From Watersipora subatra (Eukaryota; Bryozoa; Gymnolaemata; Cheilostomatida; Watersiporidae): a stretch of DNA of 64,000 nucleotides. Below, in pieces: positions 59,350 through 64,000 of this stretch. A program made the position numbers and the translations under genes. The stretch spans positions 64,141,248-64,205,247 of the forward strand of contig NC_088711.1 in the NCBI RefSeq assembly GCF_963576615.1, written 5' to 3'. Under the pieces are notes generated by a model. That model saw only the letters and a program-made list of their open reading frames with translations. It was not told the DNA's origin and made no database searches. Each line of letters opens with the position of its first letter. Positions within the stretch are counted from its first letter, which is position 1.

Positions 59350-59563
59350 TGGGGGAGCAATAAAGCACTCACCATGAACTCAAGATCACAAGAGGCCGTC
59401 AGCGTAGTCTCTAGTCACTATATAGCGATGGGGGGGGGGGGGGGGGGGGGGGTCACGTGTCTCCTAGACGTCTAAGCCGTAGCTTCCAGTAGCTATAACT
59501 TCTAGTAGTCTATTTAGCCTGCGGTTCTTTATTCCTGAACTGTTACTGTATGAATATATAACA
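59350..59563 (-). repeat. 5' LTR of second gypsy element, inner end deleted
   Basis: Matches 55875-56072 but lacks the last 11 bases of the LTR on its inner side. It contains a run of 23 G at 59430-59452 where the other LTR has 6. Confidence 0.9.
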
Positions 59564-59568
59564 GTTGG

Positions 59569-60592
59569 TAAAATGATAACCCAACTTGCTAAACTTACTG
59601 ACTCAAAGTTACTTAGTTCGCTGAATCCGATAATAATGCAATCAGTGATTATCGGTTTTTGTATAGGTACAACGGCGAGTCGGTATAAAGGCTTTTTTGT
59701 AGAATGTACGATATTCGCAAGCAGTTAAAAAGATTATAAATAAGCTTATTGTCAGTGCACAGGCAGACTATGCAGCTATACTGTATTAGTGCGTAGTAAA
59801 TATTATTGACAAATAAAATGTACGCAGTCAAATCAAAATCTTTTGAAAACATGAGTGGGTGTTCGTGGTGGATTTTCCATAAACTCAGTAATAATAAAGG
59901 GAAGGTTTGGTGCATATTGACTCGGTTGTTTTGATTATTTAAATAGAGAATTGGGTCAATTATTCTATGGTGACAGTAAAGACTCGATTCAATTCAACTC
60001 ATGCTAATAGGACACTCTGAGTCAATGCAATTCTACAGATAGTAAAAGATACCAGATAGTCGATTCTTCTCAATTAATTTATTAGATGAGCTTTGAGGCT
60101 CATTCCAGCAAACATGCCAACTTGAAAGTCCATCTCTGTTATCTACATGTAGCATCTTTATAAATGTCTTCATACTCAATGAAAATGACAACTCCTTTAC
60201 GCTTGGGCTTGTTTTCTGATCACAGTGCAACTTCAGCAAACAGATTAATTTACATTTCCACAATGAACACTCCTGCTGAATATCTTGTTTATGACAATAT
60301 AGTAAGTCATATAAAAGATCATTCTACCCAAAACTACCAACATCTTTATAATGACTAAACCTCTTTGAATGCAGATGTTTTGTTACCAAAACTAATGTAC
60401 CCATCAGGTGCATACTCACCTCCCTAGACTATATTTGAAATGCTCAGAGATATCGGTATTGAGGTAGAGGGGAGTTAAGGATTTTCAATGTGAAGCAGTC
60501 TTTATAACTATGAACTATATCTGGATTTGAGCATTCTACTAATAGTAACAAAAATATAGAATGGGTAGCGAACATAAACTGGTTTCAGTGTC
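59569..60592. other. Non-coding, no feature recognised
   Basis: AT-rich. Short frames at 59649-59915 (minus) and 60033-60263 (minus) have no recognised domain. Confidence 0.4.
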
Positions 60593-60594
60593 TA

Positions 60595-61348
60595 TCGTAA
60601 ATTCCGGCACATAAGTCAACCCGGTTATAAGTCGTTTTCTAAAGTTTGGTATAAAAATAAGTATATAAGTCAAACCCCTTGTCTGGCTTAAACTATTTGA
60701 TGGCTAATAGTTTAGTCGGCATTAGAGGTGGGCGATGTATAGCTGAATAAATGGCATTCAAAAACGCCAACCGCAAAAACACCCATGTCTTTTGTGCTCT
60801 CGGCAATACGTACAACAATTAACAAAAGACTGAGAGAGGACAGTTTTAGGGAAAACCACAAGGCATAAAAACAATACTTCACCATCTTATTTGTCCGCCT
60901 CACCAATAGAAGAAACTGCCACTTCTGATTATATGTATGCTTTTACCAGAAAAGCTATGCAGCGAGGGAGACTTATGTCTGAAATCGGGATTCAAGGAAA
61001 AAGATGGATGGACAATCAAGTGGAGTTTTTCTGGAGAGTGGGCTTGTAGACAGATACTATAAAATAAGCATTACGTGCAATAAACACATTCTTTCAGAAG
61101 AGAGTTTTAGCAATGACAACTTGAATATTGTGTTTGATCCATCTCATATTGAGTAGGAGTAATAGCATTTTACTTTTACATAAATAAATTCCTTGTCGTC
61201 ATATGTAATTTTAATTTGTGATAGTTCTTTGAAGTTGAATTTTACTAAAATTCATGCCATGAAAATTGTGACTGTTATAAGAGTTAAAGAAGGTTTTTTA
61301 AGCTGAGTTTTGATGTGAAATCTTTGACTTATACGCCGAAATTTACGG
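60595..61348. mobile_element. 754-bp pogo/Tigger-type non-autonomous element
   Basis: The left end TCGTAAATTCCGGCACATAA and the right end (reverse complement) CCGTAAATTTCGGCGTATAA are inverted repeats flanked by TA on both sides, as in the Tc1/mariner superfamily. The CCGG-type, ATAAGTCA-containing terminus is familiar from pogo/Tigger elements. The interior shows no intact transposase. Whether it is mobilised by the family at 63 kb is unknown. Confidence 0.7.
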
Positions 61349-61349
61349 T

Positions 61350-63040
61350 ATACATGCATGTTTGAACATTGCTGGGTATAGCGCTGCCCAGAGTTTCTCA
61401 ATGATGGCAATAGTGAATATTAGTGGTAAAGTGAACGATGCAGCGTGTAGACTGTTTTTCTGACATCTACTATAACAAGAAAATTTATACTTAACAGTAA
61501 AAGTTAGGCAATTAAACTTCATAGATGAGAGTGAAAAACGGAAGACTTAAAAGTCAGTACTTATGACTTGGAAGTCACCACAATATTGCAGTGAGGTTAC
61601 TAGGTACTACCTTAGGAAAGAGTCTCTTTTACTTAAAAATGTATCTAAAAGTGTCATCACCTTGTGTAACAAACCTCATTACTCTTATGGTTAGCAGCCA
61701 ATGTATAACTTGAGTGTATCAACATAAGACACAATCAGCTCTGTAGGGGAAAATATTTAGGTACTCTAAGAACTCTCATAATTGGCAGTAGAGTTAACCA
61801 AGGTATTTGATCAAAGAGTAACTTTATATTTACATACATTCAGCACAAAAGGTGGCCACATGTATAAAAAGAGGAATGTACTCCTGATAGTGCGACCACC
61901 TCACCAAATGTGACTTAAATCAAATAGGCACACATCTAAATACGTTACATCTTCTGTCATTTGTGGAAATATACCACCATGCTATCAATGACCTTTAACG
62001 TTTCACATGAACTCAATGATAATATTAATAACTTTGTATGGTTCCATTTGCCAGGGTGTTATAATAAATACTCTACTCACTATGAAGTATACTGTACTGT
62101 GTATAAGATTTGTAGACAAGAAAGAATGTAGATGGAAAAGAGTCATCAACAACTCAGAAGGATAAATCTAGAACTTCATACCAACGAAGGCTTCGCTAAC
62201 TTTCAAAAGGTGCAGCAGAACTACGGAATCCTAAAATACTGTAGACTACGATCTTGTGCTAATTGTACTGTTTAACAGTGCAATATACAAAAACTGAACA
62301 TTTATAGTGAGGATCTTTTCATAGTAACGCTACAAAATGAATTATATACAGTAAATAATTGGAATAATTACTAGTGAAAGACATGTCTGATGAAGTTGTC
62401 CTATCAATGAGAGCGGTCAAATCCTATTTTTTTTTATATATTCACAAACATTGAGATAAAACCTTCAGTATAATATTCTGCATGAGCTCTGGCTGACATT
62501 TTATGACATTAATACTAAAGTAGTACCAAGGCATCACTAGTAGACTCTAGAATACACACTATAGTCACAGGACCTAGTAAAGCTGGTCAGTCAACATTTA
62601 TATCCAAATGTTTATAATTTCCACAATATATGTTCATCCCTAAACCAAATAAAACTCATTGTTGTTTTTTTCAGATATTTGTCTAAATTTATTGCTAGGA
62701 AATATTAAGCTTATGCCTCGAGAAAATGAAATACTACTAAATTGTAAAAAATATAGTATTATATATATTATAATTTATATTATAACAATGATAAAAAATG
62801 TATAATATTTGCTGGATTACCAGCCATGGTTTTCTATAACTTGTGTTGTGTCTTATGTGAAACTATTAACATGTTATTACCAATATAGTAGATGCTCCTA
62901 TAACTTATACCTCCAATAATGTAAATTTCAAATAACAAAAAAAATTTATGTTAGGTTTTTGCTACTTCCAACGTAAAAAATTCAATAAAACGTTGAGTGT
63001 CAAGTCAGGCGAGTTCTAAAATTTGATTTGAATGTTAATC
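61350..63040. other. Non-coding, no feature recognised
   Basis: AT-rich intergenic sequence. Nothing recognisable apart from short A/T runs near 62,430 and 62,750. Confidence 0.45.
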
Positions 63041-63049
63041 TATCTCGCC

Positions 63050-64000
63050 ACACTTACGAAAGAAAGAATTGAGTAGCGCAAGGAAAGTTTGAAGTTCGAG
63101 AGAAACTTGTAAGGTATTGGTTAAAAGTGGAAGTTACTCTTACAGAAACGTAAAAATCCAAAAAGCCATCCACTAAAAGCTAGATAAGCATAGCTACAAA
63201 ATGAATTTGTACATTGAGTACTTGAACAATGTGCTGTGAAGAGTGGCTTATAACACACTTGTCTCTTCAAATCTAAGTATTTCCCATGGAGATGATTATA
63301 AATGACTTTGTAGGAGGCCCTTCTTGATGTTATTGTTTCATGCAACGTAATCGCTTTTCTGCCAAAGCAAGGACAATGATGTGCCAAAATCTGCCATTAG
63401 ACTTCTAATTCAAGGCTGACAGTTTCCACGAGATTCTGAGAAGCATGTAAAGCAGCACAGCCTGACACTAGATCATATCATTAACATAGATGAGGTCATC
63501 TCACATTTGACATTCCCATGGACCAAAGTGTTGTGGAGAAAGGGCAAAAAGGTACAGCTAGGTCATGAGAAATTGAAATTGCTGCCGATGGTCATTTTAA
63601 ATGTAAAACTATGCCACAAATCCTACTCCGATCATTTGCAGTCACATTGAATTAGAGAGAGTGAATCAAGAAATGATGAACTTATGGCTACATCAAGTAT
63701 CTGGATGGCTTCATTAAAACAATTTCCACTCCATATGTGTCATGATCCCTGGAGGTTTTCTCAAAACACTCCTGCCACTCGATATCTCTATAAATAGGAG
63801 CATTAAACCTGTGGGAGCAGATGATGATGGATGGAGAACACGGCTTCATGGCAACAAGGAGAATGTATCATGCAACTTTGTTGGAGGCCATTGGATGGAT
63901 CAATAAAGCATTGGCTACAGTGACAGCTGAAACCATCCTGTCAGAGTTCAAAAAGGCTGGAATATGTGGAACTGCAACTCAAGATATGTCGGGCGTAAAA
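63050..64000 (+). pseudogene. pogo/Tigger-like transposase, decayed, runs off window
   Basis: Frame-broken + strand pieces in family order. Near 63,310-63,400 is W-C-Y-C-F-M-Q-R-N-R-F-S-A-K-A-R-T (the W-x-x-x-F-x-x-R-x-x-x-x-x-R-x-x-T CENP-B DNA-binding end). Near 63,480-63,600 is I-D-E-V-I-S-H-L-T-F-P and then G-H-E-K (the first DDE strand region). Near 63,750 is I-P-G-G, and 63,814-64,000 is an open frame with M-D-G-E-H-G-F-M-A-T-R-R-M ... A-T-L-L-E-A-I-G-W-I-N-K-A-L ... F-K-K-A-G-I-C-G-T-A. It is an old, inactive copy that continues beyond the window. Confidence 0.75.

Larger units (their letters stand above)
55864..59563 (-). mobile_element. Second Ty3/gypsy element, internally deleted
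   Basis: A 3.7-kb element on the minus strand, with similar LTRs and a GTTGG target duplication. From the right: 5' LTR (its inner end lost), RNase H, integrase, a proline- and glutamate-rich tail, then a CCHC zinc-knuckle frame, then the 3' LTR. The primer site, protease, reverse transcriptase and any 5' Gag are absent because a deletion joins the LTR to the RNase H region at about 59,346-59,350. Confidence 0.85.

Overview
This is a window of animal nuclear DNA. It is AT-rich and intron-containing, and it is crowded with decayed transposons and simple repeats. There is no operon structure and no bacterial-type gene order. The transposon mix (Ty3/gypsy with 4-5 kb LTR elements, a Penelope-type GIY-YIG fragment, LINE fragments, pogo/Tigger, Harbinger and Tc1-like pieces, a tRNA-derived SINE) and the 44-residue TPR type point to a marine invertebrate, most likely a lophotrochozoan (a bryozoan is possible). 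That assignment is an inference from general recall, not a database result.

Only one host gene can be assembled with confidence. It has three coding exons on the + strand at 25761-25847, 33458-35203 and 36740-38617. They join in phase 0 at GT-AG introns and give a predicted 1,236-residue protein: a short helical N-terminus, a GlnD/DUF294-like nucleotidyltransferase core (G-S then D-x-E), a helical linker, and at least twelve kinesin-light-chain-like TPRs of 44 residues. Four of these TPRs are repeated by a 528-bp tandem duplication that I read as perfect. A second copy at about 46.9-50.2 kb, with its 3' flank to about 52.05 kb, is a segmental duplicate. It lacks the nucleotidyltransferase, starts beside an inverted-repeat element, and carries many stops and frameshifts, so I call it a pseudogene.

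Layout. 0-8 kb: mostly non-coding, with dispersed repeats, a 57-bp tandem array with a perfect 25-bp palindrome, and a gypsy integrase C-terminal remnant. 8-11 kb: Tc1-like, Penelope-like and gypsy remnants. 11.5-16.7 kb: a complete but decayed Ty3/gypsy element on the minus strand, with two LTRs and a TAAAC target duplication. 16.8-19.9 kb: a 3-kb element with ~780-bp inverted arms. 20.6-25.5 kb: a GGTGGGTGT-type satellite, a Harbinger transposase relic, a gypsy gag-protease relic and a LINE relic. 25.7-39.4 kb: the nucleotidyltransferase-TPR gene, whose 7.6-kb first intron holds a LINE relic, four tandem arrays and a MITE. 39.4-42.3 kb: satellite, SINEs and an (AT)n tract. 46.2-52.1 kb: MITE and pseudogene duplicate. 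52-54.6 kb: pyrimidine tract, AT palindrome MITE and GATC-rich minisatellite. 55.9-59.6 kb: a second gypsy element (GTTGG target duplication), internally deleted, with an unusual CCHC zinc-knuckle ORF downstream of integrase. 60.6-61.3 kb: a pogo-like MITE. 63.05 kb to the end: a decayed pogo/Tigger transposase running off the window.

The most interesting item is the nucleotidyltransferase-TPR gene: a possible enzyme (signalling or modification) joined to a fast-evolving repeat array that seems to be growing by tandem duplication. Its biochemical function cannot be read from sequence alone.
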